From positions 1 to 5,508 of the forward strand of contig JAQCER010000291.1 in assembly GCA_027618625.1 (NCBI GenBank): a stretch of DNA of 5,508 nt. Reading direction: 5' to 3'. This DNA is from Verrucomicrobiota bacterium (GTDB lineage: Bacteria > Verrucomicrobiota > Verrucomicrobiia > Verrucomicrobiales > DEV007). Of the stretch, positions 1 through 5,508 are shown piece by piece. Every line of letters starts with the position of its first letter. The first letter of the stretch is position 1. The position numbers were made by a program, and so were the translations under genes. Under the pieces are notes generated by a model. That model ran no database searches and was not told the origin of the DNA. It was given only the letters and a program-made list of their open reading frames with translations.

Positions 1-476
1 CCAGGCCGGACGGAACTCTGATGGTTGCAGATACGGCAGAGACCAGCAGCTATCGACAGACTCCCGAGCGCCTGGCCGGAGCCAGTGGGCTGGTTTCGAC
101 TGCCGCTGATTATTTCAGGTTTGGCCAGATGCTTCTCGATGAAGGAATGGCACCCACTGGTCGGCTTTTAAAAGCTGAATCGGTGGACCTGATGACGTCG
201 AATGCACTGCCGGAATACGCATTTCCGGTGGGTGTCCTGTATCCGTTGCCCGGATTGGGATTTGGACTCGGAATGTCGGTTCGCGTCGCCGAGCACTGGG
301 GTACGGACCCGGGGGCTCCGGTGGGTGAGTGTGGGTGGAGCGGTGCTGCAGGCACCCATTTCTGGATTTCGCCCGAGCACGGTCTGCTTGTCATCCTGCT
401 AAGGCAAAAGATGCCCTATGAAACCGAGTTTGAAAATGCTCTGAAACCAATCATCTACGATGCGGTGCTGGAGTAA
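1..476 (+). CDS. Beta-lactamase-family serine hydrolase (COG1680), C-terminal part
   Basis: This is the C-terminal end of a class C beta-lactamase-like / penicillin-binding-protein-like serine hydrolase. The reading frame is open from position 3 (RPDGTL precedes the Met at 21), so the start lies outside the window and that Met is probably internal. Seen: the segment GASGLVSTAADYFRFGQMLL at about 75-137, typical of this family (GxGGLxSTAxDYxRFxxMLL), and GWSGAAGTHFWISP at about 333-374, matching the G-W-G-G-A-A-G-T-x-F-W-I-D-P block that carries the KTG-like third motif. The SxxK nucleophile and YxN motifs are not visible, because they lie upstream. Family members are periplasmic or lipid-anchored esterases, peptidases or beta-lactamases; the substrate cannot be told from this fragment. 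The gene converges on lnt, leaving 44 bp between stop codons. The family call is firm; the specific activity is unknown. Confidence 0.88.
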   Translation, partial: RPDGTLMVADTAETSSYRQTPERLAGASGLVSTAADYFRFGQMLLDEGMAPTGRLLKAESVDLMTSNALPEYAFPVGVLYPLPGLGFGLGMSVRVAEHWGTDPGAPVGECGWSGAAGTHFWISPEHGLLVILLRQKMPYETEFENALKPIIYDAVLE

Positions 477-489
477 ATGCCACAAATCG

Positions 490-513
490 AATGTGCCAAT
501 GTGCGAAAGTGCC
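490..513. repeat. Three tandem 8-bp units in the convergent gap
   Basis: AATGTGCC (490-497), AATGTGCG (498-505) and AAAGTGCC (506-513) lie head to tail between the stop codons of the serine hydrolase and lnt. The second and third units each differ from the first by one base. I see no stem-loop followed by a T tract in this 44-bp gap, so a standard intrinsic terminator is not evident. The array could be a chance microrepeat or slippage product. Confidence 0.45.
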
Positions 514-520
514 CTGCAGT

Positions 521-2263
521 CTAGCGTTTCGTCTGCCTGATCAAGCTAATCAATATCCAAACACCTGCGATTCCGGCCATCACTTTGCTGAAAAGATCGC
601 CATTCTTCGCGTAAAACGTTGGTTGCGGTTGAGGCGCTACGTCGACCTCGGCAACGAGAAAATCTGCTGGCAAAGTGAAATCAACGGATGGGCCGGGATC
701 AATCTGGGCGGCAATGCGGCCGGTTGGTTCGATGTGGCAGGTGACACCCGTGTTCGCTGAGCGCAGCATCGGGCGTCTCAGTTCGATGCAGCGAAACTTC
801 GCATTGGCGACGTGCTGAACCGAGTTGGCGCTGTCGTTGAACCAGCCATTGTTGGTGACAATCACCATGAGTTGTGCATTGGGCGAAACGAACTTTCGCG
901 CGAGGTCGCCGACGGTGTCTTCGAAGCAAATCAGTGGGATGATTTCGATCGGTGAGGAGGATTTGCTCCCGGGAAGCGGCAAGGGGAGCGCGTCCGTGCC
1001 TCGATTGAAATCACCAGTGACATCACTGCCTGCGATCCACTCGAATGGCGGGAACTCACGACGCAGCGGGATGTATTCACCGAAGGGAACGAGATGCATC
1101 TTTCGGTAAACGCGCACGCTGGAGTAGTTGCCTTTCAGGACTGCCATCGCGTTGTAAAATTCGTCATCCCCTTGAACATCGTTGACGCCGAGAGCGAGGG
1201 CAAAATTTCCCAGCCCTAACACATCGTTGAGATAGTCTTCGGTCGTGCGGGAGCTCAGTACATAGGGCAGGGCAGTTTCCGGCCAGATTACCAGTGCTGT
1301 CTTCTCATTGCTTCCTGCCTCGGTGGCGTCATACAACTTATTCAGAATGTCCGGCGCGTAGAGTTCCTCCCACTTGATTTCCTGAGCGATGTTTGGCTGA
1401 ATAACGAGGCAATTCAGCCTCTGATGACTGCCCTCTTCGCCAGCAGCAGTTGGAGCATGTGCGTCAATCTTACGCGTGCCATAGAAGAACAGGCTCATGT
1501 AAACGGCAACGATAACAAAGAAATCCGCGTGGGGCCGAATCCGCGCATGGCGCACTTCGAAGAACAACCGCACGGCAGTCGTGGCGATGGTGCTGATTGC
1601 CAGCATGACGAAGAACGAGATGCCGGTCACACCGACGATATCGGCAATCTGGATCAGGACGAGGTTGTCATGCAGGGCGACTCCGAGCCCGTTCCAGCCG
1701 AAGCCCGTGAACATCCAGCCGCGGATCCACTCCAGCGCCGTCCATGTCGCGGCGCTCAAGAATGCTACCCGCAGGCTGTCAAGCGAGGATGCGAAGATGC
1801 GCGCGGCCCATGATGTCTGTGCAGTGTCCTTTTGAAGCGATGCAAAATTCGGTCGACCGATGCACGCAACCACGGCTGCCCAAACCGCAAAATACAACGC
1901 CAGGTAAAGGCAGACGGCTAGCCAGCCGATGCCAGAGACTTCCGTGATCCACGACAGATTGATCAGATAGAACGCGCATCCGCCGACCCATCCGCACAGG
2001 GCCGCCTGAGCCGCGCGTCTCCAGCCTGAGTCTGGCATCAGAAACCACAGAGCCACTATCATCGGTGCCAGGGCGACCCACACCAGCCAGCCGAGGTTCC
2101 AGCGCGGATAGGCCAAAGCAAGCGCGCCCCCGCAGAGGGCACTGATCAACAGAGGTTGCCAGAACTGAGAGGGCCAAACGACCGCCGCCTGCAGCGCACG
2201 CAGGATCCAGGGCCGGTGCTTCCCGTATGCTTTTGACTTCTGTGTGGTTGGAGGATCAGGCAT
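521..2263 (-). CDS. lnt: Apolipoprotein N-acyltransferase
   Basis: Lnt transfers an acyl chain from a phospholipid to the N-terminal cysteine of diacylated apolipoproteins in the inner membrane, the last step of lipoprotein maturation. The 580 residues show an N-terminal membrane part (hydrophobic stretches near 36-55, 57-76, 85-105, 112-136, 201-230 and 247-262), a periplasmic nitrilase-like domain (about 282-545), and a C-terminal helix (about 559-576). The catalytic triad is visible: E329 in VIWPET, K388 in YRKMHLVPFGEY and C446 in LICFED. E396 matches the extra glutamate known in E. coli Lnt. All key residues are present. It is longer than the E. coli protein (512 aa), partly through an N-terminal extension of about 35 residues and a polar stretch near 137-160. 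The ATG overlaps the upstream mutase stop by 8 bp with no clear Shine-Dalgarno sequence, suggesting translational coupling. The assignment is firm. Confidence 0.96.
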   Translation of the reverse strand: MPDPPTTQKSKAYGKHRPWILRALQAAVVWPSQFWQPLLISALCGGALALAYPRWNLGWLVWVALAPMIVALWFLMPDSGWRRAAQAALCGWVGGCAFYLINLSWITEVSGIGWLAVCLYLALYFAVWAAVVACIGRPNFASLQKDTAQTSWAARIFASSLDSLRVAFLSAATWTALEWIRGWMFTGFGWNGLGVALHDNLVLIQIADIVGVTGISFFVMLAISTIATTAVRLFFEVRHARIRPHADFFVIVAVYMSLFFYGTRKIDAHAPTAAGEEGSHQRLNCLVIQPNIAQEIKWEELYAPDILNKLYDATEAGSNEKTALVIWPETALPYVLSSRTTEDYLNDVLGLGNFALALGVNDVQGDDEFYNAMAVLKGNYSSVRVYRKMHLVPFGEYIPLRREFPPFEWIAGSDVTGDFNRGTDALPLPLPGSKSSSPIEIIPLICFEDTVGDLARKFVSPNAQLMVIVTNNGWFNDSANSVQHVANAKFRCIELRRPMLRSANTGVTCHIEPTGRIAAQIDPGPSVDFTLPADFLVAEVDVAPQPQPTFYAKNGDLFSKVMAGIAGVWILISLIRQTKR

Positions 2264-3455
2264 TCAGTCGGGCATCAATGTCGGCCCGAACCCATTCCCA
2301 CAGCTTATCCAGTCCCTTGTCAACCTGCTCCTTCGCGTCGGCCAACTGCTCGGCATTGAAAGGATCAACCTGAGGGCGTCGATTGCCGAAAAGGTAATAC
2401 TTCATCTTCGGCTCGGTGCCGGATGGGCGACATGCGAACGTGCGACCGTCAGCAAGATAGAAGAACATCATGTTTTCCTTCGGGAGCAGGTCACCCTCTG
2501 CATCGTAAATGTCATCGGAGGAAAAGTTGCGCACTGACCTAACACTTGCACCATCCGCTTCCGTTGGAGGATGCAACGCATATGAGGAAACGAGCCTCTG
2601 AATCTTTGTCGCGCCTTCCGCGCCTGCGAATTCGAGCGACTTGTTCACTTCGAGGAAGTAGCCGAAGCGGGCATACACTTCGTCGAGCAATTCCACGAGG
2701 GTGAGGTCGCGAGATTTTGCATACGCCGCCAGCTCGGCGAACATGATCACCGCCCCGTTTGCATCCTTGTCGCGCACAAACTCGGAACCGAGATAGCCGT
2801 AGCTTTCCTCACCTCCGAATACGAAGAAGCTGCCTTGTGTCAGATGCACATCACGAATTTCCTGCTCCGTCAGATCACTGTAGTTTTCCTGAATTTCCCT
2901 GCGCAGCGCCTGCTCATACTTCAGCAACTTCTGGCCGATGTATTTGAATCCGGTCAACGTGTCGGTGCAGCGAATGCCGTAAGCGTCGGCAATGGCATTT
3001 TGCAGGTCCGTCGTGACGAATGTCTTCAGCAGCACCGCGTGGTCGCGATTAGCGTCGGTGATGACACCTTGCTTGAAAAAGGTGTCAATGCGATACCAGG
3101 CCATCAACGAGCCGATCTGGTTGCCGGTGATCAGCACCAGCTTGCCTGCCCGGTTGCGAACCGCGACTCCCATGCGATCGCAATCGGGATCGGTGGCGAT
3201 CACGATGTCCGCGCCCTCCTTCTCGGCAAGATCCATGCCCATTTTCAGTGCCGAAGCATTCTCCGGATTGGGCGACTCCACTGTAGGAAAGCGGCCATCT
3301 GGCTCGTCCTGCTCCGGCACGGTCTGGCATTGGAATCCGAGATCACGCAGCAAGGAAGGGCAGAACACGCCGCCCGTACCATGCAGGGCTGAAAAGATGA
3401 TTTTGAGCGAAGCCCCTTTTTCAAGAATGGTCGGCTCCAGCAACAAGTCCTTCAA
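2256..3455 (-). CDS. Phospho-sugar mutase, C-terminal reading frame (domains II-IV)
   Basis: This frame encodes 399 residues counted from a TTG at 3453-3455, with no shift or stop. Visible motifs, numbered from that TTG, are: the domain II start LKIIFSALHGTGG (17-29); the metal-binding loop ATDPDCDR with D89, D91 and D93 as predicted magnesium ligands; the sugar-recognition loop GGEESYG (214-220); and the phosphate-binding loop CRPSGTEPK (342-350) in domain IV. The TTG has no Shine-Dalgarno sequence at normal spacing (the nearest purine run, GAAGAG, is about 20 bases upstream), so independent initiation looks unlikely. A product lacking the serine loop could not do the mutase reaction alone. 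The stop TGA at 2256-2258 lies inside the start region of lnt. Confidence 0.82.
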   Translation of the reverse strand: MKDLLLEPTILEKGASLKIIFSALHGTGGVFCPSLLRDLGFQCQTVPEQDEPDGRFPTVESPNPENASALKMGMDLAEKEGADIVIATDPDCDRMGVAVRNRAGKLVLITGNQIGSLMAWYRIDTFFKQGVITDANRDHAVLLKTFVTTDLQNAIADAYGIRCTDTLTGFKYIGQKLLKYEQALRREIQENYSDLTEQEIRDVHLTQGSFFVFGGEESYGYLGSEFVRDKDANGAVIMFAELAAYAKSRDLTLVELLDEVYARFGYFLEVNKSLEFAGAEGATKIQRLVSSYALHPPTEADGASVRSVRNFSSDDIYDAEGDLLPKENMMFFYLADGRTFACRPSGTEPKMKYYLFGNRRPQVDPFNAEQLADAKEQVDKGLDKLWEWVRADIDARLNA

Positions 3456-4212
3456 TCGCGTCGGCGTTGTCGATCTCTTCGCCCAGCGTATGCAACTGGC
3501 CGCGCTCAGATTCCGGAACGGCAGTGTATTGGTCGGAGGTCAGTGAATTGACGATATTGAGAATCCCCGTGGCAGTTTCGCCATCGATGCCTGCTCCATC
3601 GCGGAAGTAGACTTTGTAGCCATTGTCGTGGGGAGGATTGTGACTGGCGGTCAACATGACACCGCCGTGCGCCTTGAGTTTCCGGATCGCGAACGAAAGC
3701 TCAGGCGTCGGACGATGGCTCTCCCAGAGGGAAACATCGCAACCGAGATCGGTGCAGATCCCAGCGCAGAATTCGGCAAAGTCGCGGCGGAAGTAACGAG
3801 TGTCGTGGCAAAAGATCAGGTGCGGCTTCTCCTTGATTCCCTGTCTGCCGAGCCATTCCCTCAGATAGGTCACAAAACCAACCGTGGCTCGCGACAAATT
3901 AAAGAAGTTCATGGCGTTCGTGCCCGTGCAGGGGAATTCGGGGCGTTCCTGTGCTTGCGGCACTCCCATTTCTGCCTTGGTGATGATCCGACCAATGGTG
4001 CGACCACGCAATCCGCTGGTGCCGAACGCCAGACGCTTGAAGAAGCGGTCGTTCAACTCAGACCATTCGCCTGCCTCGACCAGCTCCTCGACACTGGCGT
4101 GGCAGACTGGATCGGAACTGCCGCCGAGAAGGGCTGCAATGTTCTCGCGGCTCGATTCGAGGAGTTTTCCGTCGCTGACCGCTGCGTCCAATTTCCCGGT
4201 AATCCTATCCAT
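3421..4212 (-). CDS. Phospho-sugar mutase, N-terminal reading frame (domain I)
   Basis: As read, this frame gives 263 residues and ends at a TGA at 3421-3423. It carries the family entry motif FGTSGLRG (63-70) and the active-site phosphoserine loop LTASHNPPHDNGYKVY, with S190 as the predicted phosphorylated serine. The GTNAMNFFNLSRA segment (97-109) sits between them, as in related bacterial phosphoglucomutases. The start was set at the ATG at 4210-4212 (MDRITGKL). The frame stays open upstream to a TTG at 4299, but that would overlap the divergent methyltransferase gene and adds residues that look like noncoding translation. No clear Shine-Dalgarno sequence precedes the ATG. The last residues, after about A252 (IEGLVAGADHS), do not look like family sequence and are probably out-of-frame translation beyond the shift. 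Confidence 0.8.
   Translation of the reverse strand: MDRITGKLDAAVSDGKLLESSRENIAALLGGSSDPVCHASVEELVEAGEWSELNDRFFKRLAFGTSGLRGRTIGRIITKAEMGVPQAQERPEFPCTGTNAMNFFNLSRATVGFVTYLREWLGRQGIKEKPHLIFCHDTRYFRRDFAEFCAGICTDLGCDVSLWESHRPTPELSFAIRKLKAHGGVMLTASHNPPHDNGYKVYFRDGAGIDGETATGILNIVNSLTSDQYTAVPESERGQLHTLGEEIDNADAIEGLVAGADHS
3450..3462 (-). other. Frameshift junction in the mutase gene
   Basis: On the minus strand the sequence reads GAC GCG A TTG AAG GAC. The upstream frame runs through GAC GCG (D251, A252) and the downstream frame resumes at TTG AAG GAC (L/M-K-D). One base too many (for example the A at 3456), or two bases missing, explains the shift. The exact position is uncertain by a few codons. 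There is no long homopolymer at the junction itself; an A5G4 run (3412-3420) lies about 35 bases downstream. No stop codon or recognised programmed-shift sequence sits at the junction. Confidence 0.7.
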
Positions 4213-4275
4213 TTGTATATTGATCGTAACGAGTGAAAATTTGGTAACGCGCCAATCTAAGGTTACGGTGCCGAA
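4213..4275. promoter_or_regulatory. Divergent promoter region between the mutase-lnt operon and the methyltransferase gene
   Basis: This 63-bp gap separates two divergent start codons (4212 minus, 4276 plus), so it should contain or adjoin promoters for both directions. It is more AT-rich than the flanking genes, especially at 4213-4242. I could not find a convincing -35/-10 pair with 16-18 bp spacing on either strand. It holds three evenly spaced GTWACG motifs, described separately. Neither gene has a clear Shine-Dalgarno sequence; the AAGG at 4259-4262 lies about 13 bases before the methyltransferase ATG, farther than usual. Confidence 0.55.
4226..4267. repeat. Three GTWACG motifs at exact 18-bp spacing
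   Basis: GTAACG begins at 4226, GTAACG at 4244 and GTTACG at 4262. The second and third are preceded by G (GGTWACG), the first by C. The core GTWAC is its own reverse complement apart from the central base, so each could read on both strands. Their position in the divergent promoter region is suggestive of repeated protein-binding sites, but the motif is short and chance is possible. Confidence 0.35.
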
Positions 4276-5235
4276 ATGCAACAGACTGCTTTTGAGCAAA
4301 TCCTTGTGCAGGCAGCGCGAAAGCGGGCGGCCCTACCATCGATTGCCTCGGGTGACACGAACACTTATCGCCTGATCGATGGCGAAGGCGATGGTGTGCC
4401 TGGACTGTTCATTGACGTTTTTGCTGGCCATTGGCTGGTGCAGACGCGCGACGCTCCCTTCCCGGATCCCCTACGAATGCGCCTACCATCCGGATGCCGC
4501 GCGGTGTGGTGGAAGGAACTGACGAACGAAGATTCGCAGCGAGATGCGCCCAAGTGGATTACCGGATCGACGGAATCAAGGATTACTGCAGTCGAGAACC
4601 GAATTTCCTACTCAATTGATTTTGCAGCAGGGTATTCGCAGGGGATTTTCCTCGATCAACGTGATAATCGCGCCTGGCTTCATCAGGCGTGTCATGCGGG
4701 CCATCGGGTTCTGAATTTGTTCGCCTACACCTGTGCGTTTTCGGTGGTGGCAGGGTGTGCTGGGGCAGTCACCGCCAGCGTCGATTTATCGCGGAATTAT
4801 CTCGACTGGGGGAAGCGGAACTTTGCGCTCAATCCTTCCACTAGTGACGCTGAACCCGAGCATCAGTTCTTTGCCTGGGATACCTTCGATTTCCTGAAGA
4901 TGGCAATGCGTAAGGGTGAGCGTTACCATTTCATTGTCTGTGATCCGCCAACGTTTTCACGCAATAAGTCGGGAAAGGTTTTCAGGGTCGAAAAGGACTA
5001 TCATTCGTTGATCGCTCGGTGTGCTGAGGTGGCCGAGCCCGGTGGAATCATCCTCTGTAGCACCAACCATCGGGCGCTTCCACGGCACAAATTCGAGGAT
5101 TTGGTGCGATCTGGCGTTGCTGAGGCTGGTTTATGCATTCACTCACTGAGGTTCAATTCCATGCCTGGAGATTTCACGGGAGAAGCGTATTTAAAGTCGA
5201 TCCGAGTCGAGATTGACCGAAAGCCACGCATCTGA
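4276..5235 (+). CDS. Class I SAM-dependent methyltransferase, RlmI/RlmK-like (probable rRNA methyltransferase)
   Basis: This is a 319-residue Rossmann-fold methyltransferase of the RlmI (YccW)-like group, which methylates 23S rRNA bases using S-adenosylmethionine. Seen: an N-terminal substrate-side region with YRLIDGEGDGVPGLFIDVF (31-49), the family hallmark GIFLDQRDNR (123-132), SAM motif I VLNLFAYTCAFSV (145-157), the acidic motif II SVDLS (168-172), motif IV CDPPTFSR (222-229) and LCSTNHR (260-266), resembling the motif VI region. RlmI proteins are usually close to 400 residues with an N-terminal PUA domain; here the protein begins just before the RLxxGExDGxPGL segment, so PUA seems absent. 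The ATG at 4276 is the natural start, being the first in the frame near the divergent gap. The exact base and position methylated cannot be assigned; rRNA as substrate is inferred from the family. Its 3' end overlaps the convergent helicase gene by 45 bp. Confidence 0.87.
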   Translation: MQQTAFEQILVQAARKRAALPSIASGDTNTYRLIDGEGDGVPGLFIDVFAGHWLVQTRDAPFPDPLRMRLPSGCRAVWWKELTNEDSQRDAPKWITGSTESRITAVENRISYSIDFAAGYSQGIFLDQRDNRAWLHQACHAGHRVLNLFAYTCAFSVVAGCAGAVTASVDLSRNYLDWGKRNFALNPSTSDAEPEHQFFAWDTFDFLKMAMRKGERYHFIVCDPPTFSRNKSGKVFRVEKDYHSLIARCAEVAEPGGIILCSTNHRALPRHKFEDLVRSGVAEAGLCIHSLRFNSMPGDFTGEAYLKSIRVEIDRKPRI

Positions 5236-5508
5236 GGTCCCTTCGAGTAAGGCTCGTGTGCGGTCATGCCGATAGCTGATCAGCAGTTTCTCACCCGCCC
5301 TGGTGAGTGCCATGTAGACCTTTCTGGTGTGGTCGCGGATCATCTCAGACCGCTGTCGCTGATCCAGTCGCGGGTCACCTTCGCTTTCGAATAGTGCGTC
5401 GATGCCGAGCAGGAATACTACCGGTCTCTCGATACCAGTCGCGGAGTTCAAAGTGGCAATGGCAACGGCGTCCGAGGCGATAGTCTGGTGCGAGAGCTGC
5501 GTCACTTT
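5191..5508 (-). CDS. UvrD/Rep-like superfamily 1 DNA helicase, C-terminal end (partial)
   Basis: This is the last 105 or so residues of an ATP-dependent helicase. The frame is open through the right edge (AAA codon at 5506-5508), so the start lies outside and the GTG at 5503-5505 is probably internal. Seen: a motif V-like stretch IATLNSATGIERPVVFLLGI (about 5419-5457), corresponding to the family's T-x-H-x-x-K-G-x-E-x-x-V-V, and motif VI VYMALTRAGEKLLI (about 5278-5319), whose arginine in TRA is the usual ATP-contacting residue. The protein ends about 29 residues after motif VI, so it lacks the long C-terminal extension of UvrD or PcrA. Which subfamily this is (UvrD, Rep, or a smaller UvrD_C-type protein) cannot be told without the N-terminal part. 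A role in DNA unwinding or repair is inferred from the family. Confidence 0.82.
   Translation of the reverse strand, partial: KVTQLSHQTIASDAVAIATLNSATGIERPVVFLLGIDALFESEGDPRLDQRQRSEMIRDHTRKVYMALTRAGEKLLISYRHDRTRALLEGTSDAWLSVNLDSDRL

Larger units (their letters stand above)
2256..4212 (-). pseudogene. Phospho-sugar mutase (phosphoglucomutase/phosphomannomutase family), interrupted by one frameshift
   Basis: This is the whole locus of an alpha-D-phosphohexomutase, which interconverts hexose 1- and 6-phosphates in the cytoplasm through a phosphoserine and a bisphosphorylated intermediate. It feeds glycogen, nucleotide-sugar and envelope polysaccharide synthesis. Two overlapping reading frames together carry all four family signatures in order, but the frame changes at about 3456. 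Dropping one base there joins the parts as ...EEIDNADA-LKDLLLEP..., giving about 651 residues, somewhat long for the family. No other stop or shift was found. Because the catalytic motifs on both sides are intact, a sequencing or assembly indel or a very recent mutation is more likely than an old pseudogene. The locus is first in a leftward operon with lnt. Glucose versus mannose specificity cannot be decided by eye; the GEESYG sugar loop leans towards phosphoglucomutase. Confidence 0.85.

Noticed and set aside
491..760. A plus-strand open frame of 89 codons following the serine hydrolase
   Set aside because: Most of it is antisense to the 3' end of lnt, and the protein has no recognisable features.
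1424..1813. A 129-codon plus-strand open frame opposite lnt
   Set aside because: Its composition is charged and low in structure, it shows no motif, and it lies fully antisense to the membrane part of Lnt.
3450..3462. Programmed +1 frameshift signal at the mutase junction
   Set aside because: There is no stop codon, slippery run or upstream Shine-Dalgarno-like element at the right spacing, unlike known +1 sites such as that of prfB. An indel is the simpler explanation.
3628..4236. A 202-codon open frame on the plus strand opposite the mutase gene
   Set aside because: It lies fully antisense to the N-terminal mutase coding region, and its translation shows no recognisable motif; it is a shadow of the real gene. 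The plus-strand frames at 2835-3392 and 2992-3546 are rejected for the same reason.
4213..4299. Upstream extension of the mutase frame to a TTG start at 4299
   Set aside because: It would cross the whole divergent gap and overlap the methyltransferase start; the ATG at 4212 gives a normal family N-terminus.
5275..5284. A 10-bp perfect palindrome, GCTGATCAGC
   Set aside because: It sits inside helicase coding sequence, has no T tract after it, and is short enough to occur by chance.
1..5508. A new defence, mobile or secretion system
   Set aside because: All coding space is taken by recognisable housekeeping-type families. The lone helicase end at the right edge is not enough to claim a defence system.

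Overview
The window reads as ordinary chromosomal DNA from a Gram-negative bacterium. The firmest evidence is a full-length apolipoprotein N-acyltransferase (Lnt), which implies an outer membrane and triacylated lipoproteins. The protein style (a long phosphoglucomutase with a GTNAMNFFNLSRA segment, a long Lnt, a COG1680 serine hydrolase, start codons without clear Shine-Dalgarno sequences) reminds me of the Verrucomicrobiota/PVC group. That placement is an impression from memory, not a demonstrated assignment. I see no tRNA, rRNA, CRISPR array, insertion sequence or phage gene.

Layout, left to right: (1) 1-476, plus strand, the C-terminal part of a beta-lactamase-family (COG1680) serine hydrolase cut by the window edge. 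(2) 477-520, a short convergent gap holding three near-identical 8-bp units. (3) 521-2263, minus strand, lnt. (4) 2256-4212, minus strand, a phospho-sugar mutase (phosphoglucomutase/phosphomannomutase family) interrupted by one frameshift at about 3456; its stop overlaps the lnt start by 8 bp, so the two form an operon transcribed leftward. (5) 4213-4275, a 63-bp divergent intergenic region that must hold the promoters of both the mutase-lnt operon and the next gene; it contains three GTWACG motifs exactly 18 bp apart. (6) 4276-5235, plus strand, a class I SAM-dependent methyltransferase of the RlmI-like rRNA methyltransferase group, apparently without the N-terminal PUA domain. (7) 5191-5508, minus strand, the C-terminal end of a UvrD/Rep-like superfamily 1 helicase cut by the right edge, overlapping the methyltransferase tail-to-tail by 45 bp.

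Functionally, the mutase supplies or interconverts hexose phosphates used for cell-surface polysaccharide precursors, and Lnt finishes lipoproteins for the envelope, so the leftward operon has a loose envelope theme. The methyltransferase (ribosome modification) and helicase (DNA repair) are housekeeping-type neighbours with no evident link to it. I found no convincing novel multi-gene system. The observations most worth checking are the single frameshift in an otherwise intact mutase and the regularly spaced motifs in the divergent promoter region.
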